Source: Nonomuraea sp. PA05
GTDB lineage: Bacteria; Actinomycetota; Actinomycetes; Streptosporangiales; Streptosporangiaceae
NCBI RefSeq assembly: GCF_008086045.1
Contig: NZ_VSEY01000040.1
Span: 1-64,000, forward strand
Reading direction: 5' to 3'
Length of the DNA: 64,000 nucleotides
This document shows, in pieces, positions 34,727-44,740 of this stretch; the first letter of the stretch is position 1; each line of letters starts with the position of its first letter. The translations under genes were made by a program, and so were the position numbers. The notes beneath the pieces are model-generated. The model made no database searches and was not told the origin of the DNA. It was given only the letters and a program-made list of their open reading frames with translations.

Positions 34727-35553
34727 GAGGGCTCCTCCAGGCCGAGGTCGGCGGCCAGCCGCCGGTGGGCGTGCCGGGCGAGCGGGGTGTCCACGCCGAG
34801 GTCACCGGCCAGTTCGAGGGCGAACGACAGGTCCTTGTCGCCCAGCGCGAACACGTGCGCCATGATCTCCCGCAGCGGGTCGCCGGGAGGCAGCGGCGAG
34901 GTGGTGTCGCGGATCATCAGGGCGCCGGGCCCGCCGGTGACGGCGTCGGAGTGGCGGACGATCCGGCCGAGCGCGCCGAGCGGGATCCCGGCCGCCTCCG
35001 CCAGGCGCTGCGCCTCGGCGGCGGCGGCGAAGGAGGCGAAGTGCAGCAGGTTGCGGGCCAGCTTGGCGCGGGTGCCCGCGCCGACGGGCCCCATGTGCAG
35101 GACGAGCCCCGCCCACGCGCCGAACGCCTTCTCGACCCGCGCGAACGCCGCCTCGCTCGCGCCGACCATGACCGCGAGCGTGCCCGCCGCCGCGCCCATG
35201 AACCCGCCGCTGACGGGCGCGTCCACCACCTCGATCCCGTACGGCTGCGCCGCCTCGGCCAGCTTCACCGCGGTCTCGGCGCGGATCGTGGAATGCACGG
35301 CGACGATCGTGCCGGGCCGCGCGGCGGGGACGATCGCGGCGGCCACCTCGTTCACCTGGGCGTCGTCGCGGACCATGAGCGAGACGATCGAGGCCTGGGC
35401 CACGTCCGCCAGGCTCCCGGCGGCCACCGCGCCCCGCTCGGCCAGCGGCGCCATCGCCTCGGCCCGGACGTCGTAGACGATCAGGTCGGGGCCGGCCAGG
35501 CGGCCCGCCATGGGGCCGCCGATCTGGCCGAGCCCGACGAATCCGTACCTCAT
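34723..35553 (-). CDS. 3-Hydroxyisobutyrate dehydrogenase-family NAD(P) oxidoreductase
   Basis: Protein of 276 aa. Rossmann motif GLGQIGGPMA at the N-terminus, substrate motif DAPVSGGFMGA, catalytic Lys in GTRAKLARNLLHF and a C-terminal KDLSFALE motif. ATG at 35553 overlaps the SDR stop by 4 bp; a longer frame upstream is a shadow of the SDR. It oxidises a beta-hydroxy acid or reduces the semialdehyde. Confidence 0.87.
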   Translation of the reverse strand: MRYGFVGLGQIGGPMAGRLAGPDLIVYDVRAEAMAPLAERGAVAAGSLADVAQASIVSLMVRDDAQVNEVAAAIVPAARPGTIVAVHSTIRAETAVKLAEAAQPYGIEVVDAPVSGGFMGAAAGTLAVMVGASEAAFARVEKAFGAWAGLVLHMGPVGAGTRAKLARNLLHFASFAAAAEAQRLAEAAGIPLGALGRIVRHSDAVTGGPGALMIRDTTSPLPPGDPLREIMAHVFALGDKDLSFALELAGDLGVDTPLARHAHRRLAADLGLEEPS

Positions 35554-36287
35554 GCGCGGAACACCTCGCCCCCGTCCACGTTGAAGATCTGCCCGGTGAT
35601 CCACGCCGCCTCGTCCGACAGCAGGAACAGGCACATCCCGACGAGGTCGTCCGGCGTGCCGAGGCGCTTGAGCGCGAGCTTGTCCCGCACGATCCTGGCC
35701 GACATCCCGCCCGGCACCACCGCGCGGTGGGCGGCGGTGTCGACGGGGCCGGGCGCGATCGCGTTGACCCGGATGCCGAGCGAGCCGAGCTCGTGCGCGA
35801 GCTGCTGGGTGAGGCTGTTCACGCCCGCCTTGGCCAGGCCGTAGAAGCCGGAGTACTGCCAGGCGGCGGTGGAGGACTGGTTGACGATCGCGCCGCCGCC
35901 CCGCTCGGCCATCCGGGCGTGGCAGACGCGGGCGCACAGCAGCGCGCCGTCCATGTTCACGGCCATGAACCTGCGGTAGTAGTCCCAGTCCACGGTGAAC
36001 AGGAAGTCCAGCTTCATGGTGCCGAAGACGGCGGCGTTGTTGACCAGGTAGTCGATGCCGCCGAACGCCGTCACGGCCGCCTCCGCCATCGCCTCGACGG
36101 AGGCGGGGTCGGACACGTCGGTCCTGACGAACAGGCCGCCGAGGTCGTCGGCGACCTTCGCGCCCTGCTCGTCCACGTCCGCGACGACCACGCCGGCGCC
36201 CTCGGCGGCCAGCGCCCGCGCGTACGCCTCTCCGATGCCCTGGGCGGCGCCCGTGACGATCGCCACCTTCCCCGCGAATCGCCTCAT
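35550..36287 (-). CDS. Short-chain dehydrogenase/reductase
   Basis: SDR of 245 aa: TGAAQGIG, NNAAVFG and active-site FYGLAKAG (Tyr, Lys). The C-terminus (GQIFNVDGGEVFRA) is canonical. It sits between the aldehyde dehydrogenase and the HIBADH-type gene, in the gene order I recall for the mycobacterial aldA-to-CMD operon near cyp51. Confidence 0.88.
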   Translation of the reverse strand: MRRFAGKVAIVTGAAQGIGEAYARALAAEGAGVVVADVDEQGAKVADDLGGLFVRTDVSDPASVEAMAEAAVTAFGGIDYLVNNAAVFGTMKLDFLFTVDWDYYRRFMAVNMDGALLCARVCHARMAERGGGAIVNQSSTAAWQYSGFYGLAKAGVNSLTQQLAHELGSLGIRVNAIAPGPVDTAAHRAVVPGGMSARIVRDKLALKRLGTPDDLVGMCLFLLSDEAAWITGQIFNVDGGEVFRA

Positions 36288-36312
36288 CCCGCCGCTCCCG
36301 ATCTCCGCGCGG

Positions 36313-37800
36313 TCATCCCGTTCCCTCCGCGATCGACTTGGTCTCCAGGTACTCCTCGAAGCCCGCGACCCCCATCTCGCGCCCGACCCCCGACTGCTTG
36401 TAGCCGCCGAACGGCACGTCTGGGCCGTACCAGATGCCGCCGTTGACGCTGACCGTGCCGGTGCGCAGCCGCCGCGCCACCGCGCGCGCCCGCTCCGGGT
36501 CGCCCGCGTGCACGGCGCCCGACAGCCCGTACGGCGAGTCGTTGGCGATCCGTACGGCGTCGTCGTCGCCGTCGTGCGGCAGCACCACCAGCACAGGACC
36601 GAAGATCTCCTCCCGCGCGGCCCTGGCCCGGTTGGTCAGGCCCGTGATCAGCGTCGGCTCGATCCAGAAGCCCCTGTCCCTGTCGGGCCGCCGCCCGCCG
36701 GTGGCGAACGAGCCGCCCTCCGCGACGGCCAGCTTCAGGTAACCCTCGACGCGCTCGCGCTGGCGCGCGGAGATGAGCGGGCCGCAGACGGTGCGCTCGT
36801 CGGACGGGTCGCCGGCGCCGAGCCGCGCCATCGTCCGCGCGGTGATCTCCACCGCCTCGTCGTGCCGGGCGCGGGGGACCAGCAGCCGGGTGGTGAGCGC
36901 GCAGCCCTGCCCGGCGTGGGAGATCGCGGCGAAGGCGGCGTACGCGCACGCTTTGGCGAGGTCGGCGTCGTCCAGCAGCACGCACGCCGACTTGCCGCCC
37001 AGCTCCAGGAACACCTTCTTGAGCGTCTCGGCGGCGCCGCGCATCACCGCGCGGCCCGTCGCGGTGGAGCCGGTGAAGGAGACCAGGTCCACGCGCGGGT
37101 CGGCGGCCAGGCGGGCGCCGAGCGCGTGGTCGCGGCCTGTGACGACGTTGACGACGCCCGGCGGCAGGTCGGTCTCCTCGGCGGCCAGCCGGCCGAGCAC
37201 CGCCGCGCACCACGGGGTGTCGGGGGCGGGCTTGAGCACCACCGTGTTGCCGGCGGCCAGCGCGGGGCCGAGCTTGGCCAGGTTGATCTGGTGCGGGAAG
37301 TTCCACGGGGTGATCGCGGCGACGACGCCTGCCGGCTCGCGCAGCACGCGCCGGTCGCTGGCGATCCCCATCGGCGCGGCCCGGCCCAGGTCCCGCGTCC
37401 AGGCGTAGTCCTCGGCGAGGTCGGCGACCCAGCCCAGGTCGGCCACGGGCTGGTCGAGCTGCGCCCCGTAGGTCAGGAAGCGCGGCGCGCCCGCCTCCCT
37501 GATGGTGAGCGCGCGCAGCTCGTCGGCGTGCCGTTCGAGCGCCTGCCGGAGCTGGCGCAGGCAGCGGACGCGCAGGCCGAGGTCGGTGGCCCAGCCGGAC
37601 TCGTCGAACGCGCGGCGGGCGGCGCCGATCGCCTCGCCAAGCTGGTCACCGGTGGCGTCGGCGGCCAGGCCGATGACCTCTTCCGTGGCCGGGTCGATCG
37701 TCTCGAAGCGCCGATCGCCCGTGACCAGCCTGCCGCCGATCAGGAGGGGAGAGCCCCGCTCCGCCCAGTCGTCGAGCAAGCGTCCGCTTGTTATGGACAC
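36313..37800 (-). CDS. NAD-dependent aldehyde dehydrogenase
   Basis: Protein of 495 aa. Motifs: TPWNFPHQINLAKLGPALAA, FLELGGKSA with catalytic Glu, SHAGQGCALTTRL with catalytic Cys, and EEIFGPVLVVLPHD. First gene of the four-gene operon. The GTG start at 37800 lies inside a perfect 12-bp palindrome and about 6 nt after a TAGTCT -10-like box, so its mRNA is probably leaderless. Confidence 0.9.
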   Translation of the reverse strand: MSITSGRLLDDWAERGSPLLIGGRLVTGDRRFETIDPATEEVIGLAADATGDQLGEAIGAARRAFDESGWATDLGLRVRCLRQLRQALERHADELRALTIREAGAPRFLTYGAQLDQPVADLGWVADLAEDYAWTRDLGRAAPMGIASDRRVLREPAGVVAAITPWNFPHQINLAKLGPALAAGNTVVLKPAPDTPWCAAVLGRLAAEETDLPPGVVNVVTGRDHALGARLAADPRVDLVSFTGSTATGRAVMRGAAETLKKVFLELGGKSACVLLDDADLAKACAYAAFAAISHAGQGCALTTRLLVPRARHDEAVEITARTMARLGAGDPSDERTVCGPLISARQRERVEGYLKLAVAEGGSFATGGRRPDRDRGFWIEPTLITGLTNRARAAREEIFGPVLVVLPHDGDDDAVRIANDSPYGLSGAVHAGDPERARAVARRLRTGTVSVNGGIWYGPDVPFGGYKQSGVGREMGVAGFEEYLETKSIAEGTG

Positions 37801-37821
37801 GTGTCCAGACTACAGTTCACG
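37795..37821 (-). promoter_or_regulatory. TetR operator and leaderless promoter of the ALDH operon
   Basis: GGACACGTGTCC (37795-37806) is a perfect palindrome covering the ALDH start codon. Beyond it the bases AGAC...AGTTCA match the copy at 44654. On the minus strand a TTGCAC box and a TAGTCT box 16 nt apart precede it. Binding by the TetR of 44075 is inferred. Confidence 0.75.
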
Positions 37822-37856
37822 AATGACCGTGCAAGGGGGAATCGAAGGAGGGGCCC

Positions 37857-38522
37857 GTGTCCCGTGACGACTACTCCGGCGCGTTCGACCCCGGCTTCCG
37901 CTTCGAGGACCTGTCGAAGGACGCCCTCGTGCGCCTGGTCAGGGAGTACGCGCTCATCGTGCACCTGCTCGACCGCTCCTCCCTCATCGCGGTCGGGATG
38001 AAGTACGGCCAGGAGGCCGTGGAGGAGATCGCCGTCCAGGAGTGGCGCGGCGCCAGCCCCGTCTACACCCAGCGTATCCGCGAGATCATGAGGATCGAGG
38101 GCGACGGCGTCTCGGCCATCTTCAAGTGCCTCCAGCTCGACCCCGGCTTCGCCCAGCACTACATGGACGTCGAGTACGAGCTGATCGACGAGACGCACGG
38201 CTTCTTCCAGCTCCGCACCTGCGGCGCGCTGCTCGACGTCGAGCCGTTCGGCGAGCGGGCCGTGCGCGGCATGTGCCACCACATCGAGGACGGCACCTTC
38301 GACTGGACCGCCCAGGCGGTCAACCCCAGGGCGCGCATCCGGCCGGTGCACCGGCCGCCCCGCGTCCCCGGCGACAGGGTGCCGCACTGCCGCTGGGAGG
38401 TCGTCATCGACGACGGCACCGAGCCGGTCGGCGAGGACCCGATCACCGCCATGACCCGCGCCACCACCGCGGCCCGCTTCCGCTTCCCGCCGATGCGCGA
38501 CGGCACGCCGCACGTCCCCTGA
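37857..38522 (+). CDS. Conserved-looking protein of unknown function
   Basis: Protein of 221 aa that I do not recognise. GTG start follows AAGGAGGGG. It looks soluble, mixed alpha/beta, with no signal peptide or membrane span. Notable are LVREYALIVHLLDRSSLIAV near the N-terminus, and Cys/His residues in RTCGALLD and GMCHHIEDGTFDW in the second half that could bind metal. It is divergent from the ALDH gene and shares its operator region, which suggests common control with the CYP51 locus. Confidence 0.75.
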   Translation: MSRDDYSGAFDPGFRFEDLSKDALVRLVREYALIVHLLDRSSLIAVGMKYGQEAVEEIAVQEWRGASPVYTQRIREIMRIEGDGVSAIFKCLQLDPGFAQHYMDVEYELIDETHGFFQLRTCGALLDVEPFGERAVRGMCHHIEDGTFDWTAQAVNPRARIRPVHRPPRVPGDRVPHCRWEVVIDDGTEPVGEDPITAMTRATTAARFRFPPMRDGTPHVP

Positions 38523-38584
38523 GACCGATGAGTTCCGGCCGCGCGGATGGTCTCCTTGTGAAACGGCGGAAAGGAGCGGCTCCG

Positions 38585-38932
38585 ATGGATCTGCACAGCG
38601 TGGTGTGCGTACGTGACCTGGAGATCTCGCGGAAGTGGTACGAGGCGTTCTTCGGACGGGAGGCCGACGAGATCATCGGCGAGGAACTGCTGTGGCAGGT
38701 GGGCGTGAACGCCTATCTCGTCATCGACGACCGGCCCGTGCGGGCCGCGCGGGTGGGCGGGACCATGATCACTTTCGGGGTGACCGACCTCGACGACATC
38801 CTCGCCAGGCTGGCCGCGCACGGCATCGAGCACGAGCCCCTGGAGACCTACGGCAACGGCGTGCGCCACGTCGAGATCCTCGACCCCGACGGCAACAGCC
38901 TGTCACTCGCCGAGGCGCCGCCGACGAGTTGA
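38585..38932 (+). CDS. Small VOC-family (glyoxalase-fold) protein
   Basis: Single VOC module of 115 aa: [10 protein letters not shown], then [14 protein letters not shown] and [15 protein letters not shown] at the end. AAAGGAG lies 8 nt before the ATG. One module cannot tell enzyme from binding protein. Lies 35 bp upstream of hemC. Confidence 0.8.
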   Translation: MDLHSVVCVRDLEISRKWYEAFFGREADEIIGEELLWQVGVNAYLVIDDRPVRAARVGGTMITFGVTDLDDILARLAAHGIEHEPLETYGNGVRHVEILDPDGNSLSLAEAPPTS

Positions 38933-38967
38933 CCCGGATCCGGTGGAGGTGGCGCTACCATCGGCGG

Positions 38968-39903
38968 ATGGCCGTCTCTGAGCTGATCCGCATCGCCACC
39001 CGCTCCTCACCCATGGCGCTCGCCCAGGTGGAGCGGGTCCGGCAGGAGCTCACCGCGCTGCACCCCGGCGTCCGCACCGAGGTCGTGCCGGTCACGACGT
39101 CCGGCGACCGGTGGCAGGGCGCGCTGTCGGAGCTCGGCGGCAAGGGCGCGTTCACCAAGGAGGTGGACGCCCTGCTCCTTGCGGGCCGCGCCGACCTCGC
39201 GGTCCACTGCGTCAAGGACGTGCCCGCCGACCGGCCGCTGCCCGCCGGCACCACCTGGGCGGCCTTCCTCAAACGCGACGACCTGCGCGACGCCCTCGTG
39301 CACCCGGGCGGCCGCACCCTCGACGAGCTCCCGCCGGGCACCCGCATCGGCACCTCGTCGGTCCGCCGGATCGCGCAGCTTTCCACCTCCCACCCGCACC
39401 TGCGCTGCGTGCCGATGCGCGGCAACGCCAACCGGCGGCTGGAGAAACTCGACGCGGGCGAGGCCGACGCGCTGCTGCTGGCCGTGTCGGGCCTGGAACG
39501 GATCGGCATGAGCGACCGGATCACCGAGGCGCTGCCGCTGGAGACGATGTGCCCGCCGATCGGCGCGGGCGTGCTCGCCCTGCAGTGCAGGGAGGACGAC
39601 GCCGAGACCATCGAGGCGGTCGCCGACCTGGGCGACGCCGACACCTGGCGCGAGGTGACGGCCGAGCGGATGCTGCTGCACGTCCTGCAAGGCCACTGCA
39701 ACAGCCCCATCGCCGGGTACGGGCGCGCCGAGCGCGGCGGACGCCTGTCGCTGCGCGGCCGGGTGTTCAGCCCGGACGGCAAGACGGTCCTCGACGCGCA
39801 CGAGTGGGCGGGGCCGCTCGACCCGGCCACGCTGGGCACGTCCGTGGCGGTCGCGCTGCTGCGTCAGGGCGCCCGCCAGCTCATCGACGCCATCCCGCAC
39901 TGA
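38968..39903 (+). CDS. hemC: Porphobilinogen deaminase (hydroxymethylbilane synthase), stand-alone copy
   Basis: Protein of 311 aa. Family motifs: [29 protein letters not shown] with the catalytic Asp, [15 protein letters not shown] and [11 protein letters not shown] with the dipyrromethane-cofactor Cys. It polymerises four porphobilinogens in the cytoplasm. No other haem gene is nearby, so it may be a second copy. HCVKDVP replaces the usual HS.KD.P. ATG lies 7 nt after a TACCAT -10-like box, so the transcript may be leaderless. Confidence 0.88.
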   Translation: MAVSELIRIATRSSPMALAQVERVRQELTALHPGVRTEVVPVTTSGDRWQGALSELGGKGAFTKEVDALLLAGRADLAVHCVKDVPADRPLPAGTTWAAFLKRDDLRDALVHPGGRTLDELPPGTRIGTSSVRRIAQLSTSHPHLRCVPMRGNANRRLEKLDAGEADALLLAVSGLERIGMSDRITEALPLETMCPPIGAGVLALQCREDDAETIEAVADLGDADTWREVTAERMLLHVLQGHCNSPIAGYGRAERGGRLSLRGRVFSPDGKTVLDAHEWAGPLDPATLGTSVAVALLRQGARQLIDAIPH

Positions 39904-39915
39904 CGGCCGGGCGGC

Positions 39916-40461
39916 TCACCACAGCGGCACAGGAGTCTCCGCCCTCGCGTAGTACCCCGGCACCGCCGCCCCGGAAGCCGCCCGGTCCAGCCGTCGCCGC
40001 ATCCCGTCCGACAGCACCCCCGCCTTCATCATCTCGACGAACACCGCCGTGACGTTCCCCAGGTCGAACCAGTCGCGCTGCCACCGCCACCGGAAGTCGC
40101 CGCCGTACCGGAACCAGCTCCCCCCGATCCCCGGCACCTCGTACGCGCTGCCGTCCGGCCGGCGGGCGTCGGCGATCTGCTTCCAGAACCCGACGACCTC
40201 CCCCTTGCGCTCGTCCACGAGGATGCTCTGGTACGGGTAGGACCAGCCGTCCAGCCCGCCCATCTCGGAGCCGAGGGCGAGGTCGCGGATCTCGTCCCTG
40301 CCGACCGCCATGAAGTCCTGCCCGGGGCCGATGTTCCAGCCGTAGGTGGCGTCCTCGGTGTAGAGCTCGGCCAGCGGGCGCCAGTCGCCCTGCTCCTCGC
40401 ACCGCCGGTTGGCCTCCAGCCAGCGGCGTACCATCTCGTCCAGCTCGTCACGCGGGTACAC
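39916..40461 (-). CDS. SnoaL/NTF2-like protein at the end of the CYP51 operon
   Basis: Protein of 181 aa, GTG start at 40461, 2 nt after the ferredoxin stop. Pattern YTEDATYGWNIGPGQDFMAV and RYGGDFRWRWQRDWFDLGN fits a SnoaL-like cone fold. Such proteins are isomerases, cyclases or binding proteins. A small gene also follows the ferredoxin in the mycobacterial cyp51 locus as I recall it. Converges on hemC with a 12-bp gap. Confidence 0.75.
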   Translation of the reverse strand: MYPRDELDEMVRRWLEANRRCEEQGDWRPLAELYTEDATYGWNIGPGQDFMAVGRDEIRDLALGSEMGGLDGWSYPYQSILVDERKGEVVGFWKQIADARRPDGSAYEVPGIGGSWFRYGGDFRWRWQRDWFDLGNVTAVFVEMMKAGVLSDGMRRRLDRAASGAAVPGYYARAETPVPLW

Positions 40462-40463
40462 GA

Positions 40464-42000
<1,537 letters not shown>

Positions 42001-42004
<4 letters not shown>

Positions 42005-42825
42005 GACTCGGCCGCCTGTCCCGGCCGGGCCTCGGCCGCTCGTTCCGGAGCGACCTCGACCGCTCGTTCCGGCTGGACCTCGACCAGCGTGAGGTGCACG
42101 CCGCGCGGCGCGGTCGCGACCGTCACGATCACGGCGGCGACCTGCTCGGCCTGGAGGAAGTGCGGGTGCCGGGCGAGCCCCCACTGCACCCACTCCTCCA
42201 GCACGATCGTGGTCGTCTCCGCGTCCCAGGTCATGCCCATCCCCGTCATCGTCGGCCCCGGCCTGACCAGCGAGACGCGCACGCCGCTGCCCTCCAGCTC
42301 CATCCGCATGGCGCGGGCCATGCCCTCGAGGCCGTGCTTGGCCGCCACATAGGCGCCCATGCGGGGCCGGGGCGACGGCACCACGTCGGAGGAGACGAGC
42401 ACGACGTCACCGCGTGCCCTGGCCACCATGCCGGGCACCACCTGCGAGATCAGCCGGTGCGCGCCGACCAGGTGCACCTGGAGCTGGGCGGCGAACGCCT
42501 CCGGGCCGAGCTCGTGGATGCGGGAGGCGGCCAGGTCGCCCGCGCCGGAGACGACGATCTCCGGGTCGCCGTGCGCGTCGGTGGCCGCCGCCACGAACGA
42601 CTTGACGGAGTCGGAGTCGGAGACGTCCAGGGGCAGGGCGACCGCCTGCCCGCCGCGCTCGCGGACGGCGGCGGCGATCTGCTCGCAGCGGTCCACGCGG
42701 CGCGCGCCCAGGGCGACGGGATGGCCGGCGTCGGCGAGCAGGGCGGCGGTGGCCGCGCCGATCCCGGACGAGGCCCCGCTGACCAGCGCGGGGCGGCGTT
42801 CGGGGTGGGGGGCGAATCGGGCCAT
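42001..42825 (-). CDS. SDR of the CYP51 operon with a C-terminal octapeptide repeat
   Basis: SDR of 274 aa: SGASSGIG cofactor motif and YVAAK active site; NNAG is replaced by SGAG. The C-terminal ~25 residues are three copies of an eight-residue unit (V/A-x-P-x-x-A-x-E) encoded by a 24-nt tandem repeat, so the end is recently extended. Overlaps CYP51 by 4 bp. An SDR also lies between the two P450s in the mycobacterial locus as I recall it. Confidence 0.87.
42007..42078 (-). repeat. 24-nt repeat, three copies, at the SDR C-terminus
   Basis: Units 42007-42030, 42031-42054 and 42055-42078 share CTCGgCCGC and the TcCCGG core. The two outer copies are closest to each other in length but diverged in sequence. 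In frame, ending just before the stop codon. Confidence 0.8.
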
Positions 42826-42840
42826 GGAGGCGGACCTCCT

Positions 42841-42889
42841 ATCGGGGGTGACGGCTATCGGGGGTGACGGTTATCGGGGGGTGACGGTC
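42841..42889. repeat. 16-bp tandem repeat across the P450 stop codon
   Basis: Three copies of ATCGGGGGTGACGG plus two bases (42841, 42857 and 42873) cover the last codons and the stop of the P450 gene and the 45-bp gap to the SDR. The unit length is not a multiple of three; here it lies mostly outside coding sequence. Confidence 0.85.
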
Positions 42890-44073
42890 ATGGGTAACGC
42901 GGCGAAGCCTCGGACGTTGACGGAGTGCACGCGGACGGCCTTGTCCGCGTCCACGTCGTAGGCCCGGACCCGGCGGACGAACTCGGTCAGGGCGAGCCTC
43001 GCCTCCAGGCGGGCGAGGCCGGCCCCCAGGCAGAAGTGCCGGCCGCCGCCGAAGCTGATCAGCGGCGAGGTGTCGCGGTCGAGGTCGTAGACGTCGGGCT
43101 CGGCGAACACCCGCTCGTCGCGGTTGGCCGATCCGATCAGGAGCAGCATCCGCGCGCCGGCGGGGACGAGCGTGCCGTGCAGCTCGGTGTCCCCGGTGAC
43201 GGTGCGGGCGATGAGCTGGCTGGAGGTGTCGTACCGCAGCGTCTCCTCCACCCAGGCGGGCACCAGGGCGGGGTCGGCGAACGGCTTGGCGAGCTGCTCA
43301 GGGTTGCGCCAGCCCCAGTACAGGGCGTTGGCCAGCAGCTTGGTGGTGGTCTCGTTGCCGGCCACGACCATGAGGAACAGGAAGGCGACCACCTCCTCGC
43401 CGGTCATGCGGTCGCGGCCCTCCTCGGCGGCGAGCAGCGCGGAGGTCAGGTCGGGGCGCGGCCTGCGGCGGCGCTCGGCGACCAGGTCCTGGTAGTAGCC
43501 GGCCAGCACCAGCGCCGCCTCCATGCCGGCGGGCGGCACGTCGTTGAGGCCCTCCTCGCGGTGCACGACCAGGTCGGCGAGCCGCCGCACCTCGTCGCGG
43601 TCGGCCTCCGGCACGCCCATCAGCTCGGACACCACGTCCATCGGCAGCTTGCCCGCGAAGTCGGCGACCACGTCGAACCCGCCGGCGGCCACCGCCGGTT
43701 CGAGGTGCCGCCTGGTCAGCCGCAGGATGTCCGACTCCAGCTCGCGCACCCGGCGCGGCGTGAAGCCCTTGGAGACCAGGGTGCGCATCCTGGTGTGCGA
43801 GGGCGGGTCCATGGCCAGGAACGACATGGTGCGGTGCGCGGCCGGGCCCCACGCGCTCGGGTCGAGGGAGACGCCGTTGGCGCTGGAGTACCGCTCGTGG
43901 TCGCGGAAGGCGGCCGACACGTCGGCGTGCCGCGAGATCGCCCAGAAGTCGAGGCCGTCGTCGCGGTAGAGCGGCGCGTGGTCGCGCAGCCGCCGGTAGG
44001 CGGGGTACGGGTCCTCGTGGATCGCGTAGTCGTACGGGTCGTACAACGGACTGCCCTGCACGGCGATCACCAC
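42871..44073 (-). CDS. Cytochrome P450 (CYP123-like position)
   Basis: P450 of 400 aa: I-helix VVAGNETTTKLLA, ExxR in VEETLRYD, haem motif SFGGGRHFCLGAGLARLE. GTG start lies 2 nt after the TetR stop and has no ribosome site, so translation is coupled. It is not CYP51-like; its place matches CYP123 in the mycobacterial locus as I recall it. It shares the ferredoxin two genes on. Substrate unknown. Confidence 0.88.
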   Translation of the reverse strand: MVIAVQGSPLYDPYDYAIHEDPYPAYRRLRDHAPLYRDDGLDFWAISRHADVSAAFRDHERYSSANGVSLDPSAWGPAAHRTMSFLAMDPPSHTRMRTLVSKGFTPRRVRELESDILRLTRRHLEPAVAAGGFDVVADFAGKLPMDVVSELMGVPEADRDEVRRLADLVVHREEGLNDVPPAGMEAALVLAGYYQDLVAERRRRPRPDLTSALLAAEEGRDRMTGEEVVAFLFLMVVAGNETTTKLLANALYWGWRNPEQLAKPFADPALVPAWVEETLRYDTSSQLIARTVTGDTELHGTLVPAGARMLLLIGSANRDERVFAEPDVYDLDRDTSPLISFGGGRHFCLGAGLARLEARLALTEFVRRVRAYDVDADKAVRVHSVNVRGFAALPMTVTPR

Positions 44074-44074
44074 C

Positions 44075-44659
44075 TCAGAACAGCAGCTCGGCCACCTCGG
44101 CGAGCCGGTCGGCCATTTCGGCGTAGGAGCTGTAGTTCATGCCCGCGTGCACGAGCGCCCCCGCGTACGCGAACTCCAGCGCGTTGAGCACGCGGGTCTG
44201 CTCCCGCGTCGGGCGTTCGGCGCCGGGGTCGAGCGCGGCCAGCAGCCGGCGGTGGATGGTGCGGCCGATGCGCAGCCGCAGCTCCCGCACGTCCGGGTCG
44301 GTGCCGAGCAGCGCGGTCGTGCAGGCGGCGGCCAGCTCGGGCTCGCCCGCGACCAGCAGCGCGATCTCGCGCAGCACCGCGATCACCCGCTCGCGCGGCT
44401 CCGCCGGCGTCGGCGGGATGGGCGGCAGGGCGCGCAGCCGCCGCCAGAACACCTCGGCGATGAGGTGGTTCTTGGAGGTGAAGTACGTGTACGCGGTGGC
44501 GGGCGCGACCCCCGCGCGGCGCGCCACGTTGCGCACGGTGAACCCGTCGAACCCGGTCGCCGCGACCTCCTCGACCGCCGCGTCGGTGAGCCGGCGCACG
44601 GTGTCGGCCTGCCGGTCGGACAGCCGGCGGCGGGTCGGCTCCAACAATTCGCCGGACAT
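44075..44659 (-). CDS. TetR-family regulator of the CYP51 locus
   Basis: Protein of 194 aa: HTH in DTVRRLTDAAVEEVAATGFD and RAGVAPATAYTYFTSKNHLI. ATG at 44659 sits inside the palindrome of the operator, so it probably represses its own operon. The same sequence covers the ALDH start at 37800, so both units would form one regulon. First gene of the operon; the mRNA seems leaderless. Confidence 0.88.
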   Translation of the reverse strand: MSGELLEPTRRRLSDRQADTVRRLTDAAVEEVAATGFDGFTVRNVARRAGVAPATAYTYFTSKNHLIAEVFWRRLRALPPIPPTPAEPRERVIAVLREIALLVAGEPELAAACTTALLGTDPDVRELRLRIGRTIHRRLLAALDPGAERPTREQTRVLNALEFAYAGALVHAGMNYSSYAEMADRLAEVAELLF

Positions 44660-44680
44660 GTGTCCAGACGGTAGTTCAGG
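44654..44680 (-). promoter_or_regulatory. Operator and leaderless promoter of the TetR-P450-CYP51 operon
   Basis: GGACATGTGTCC (44654-44665) is palindromic except one base and is followed by AGAC...AGTTCA as at 37795. On the minus strand TTGCGC and TACCGT boxes, 17 nt apart, end about 8 nt before the ATG. Confidence 0.75.
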
Positions 44681-44697
44681 TGAGTGCGCGGCGCAAG

Positions 44698-44731
44698 GGC
44701 CGCCTCCACCGGACCCCCGGCGGAGGCGGCC
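44698..44731 (-). terminator. Terminator-like hairpin after the propeller gene
   Basis: Two 15-nt arms (44698-44712 and 44717-44731) pair with one A-C mismatch around a 4-nt loop. No T-run follows. It should end the ~16-kb catabolic transcript, and it lies immediately beside the -35 box of the TetR promoter. Confidence 0.75.
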
Positions 44732-44740
44732 CCGCTCAGG

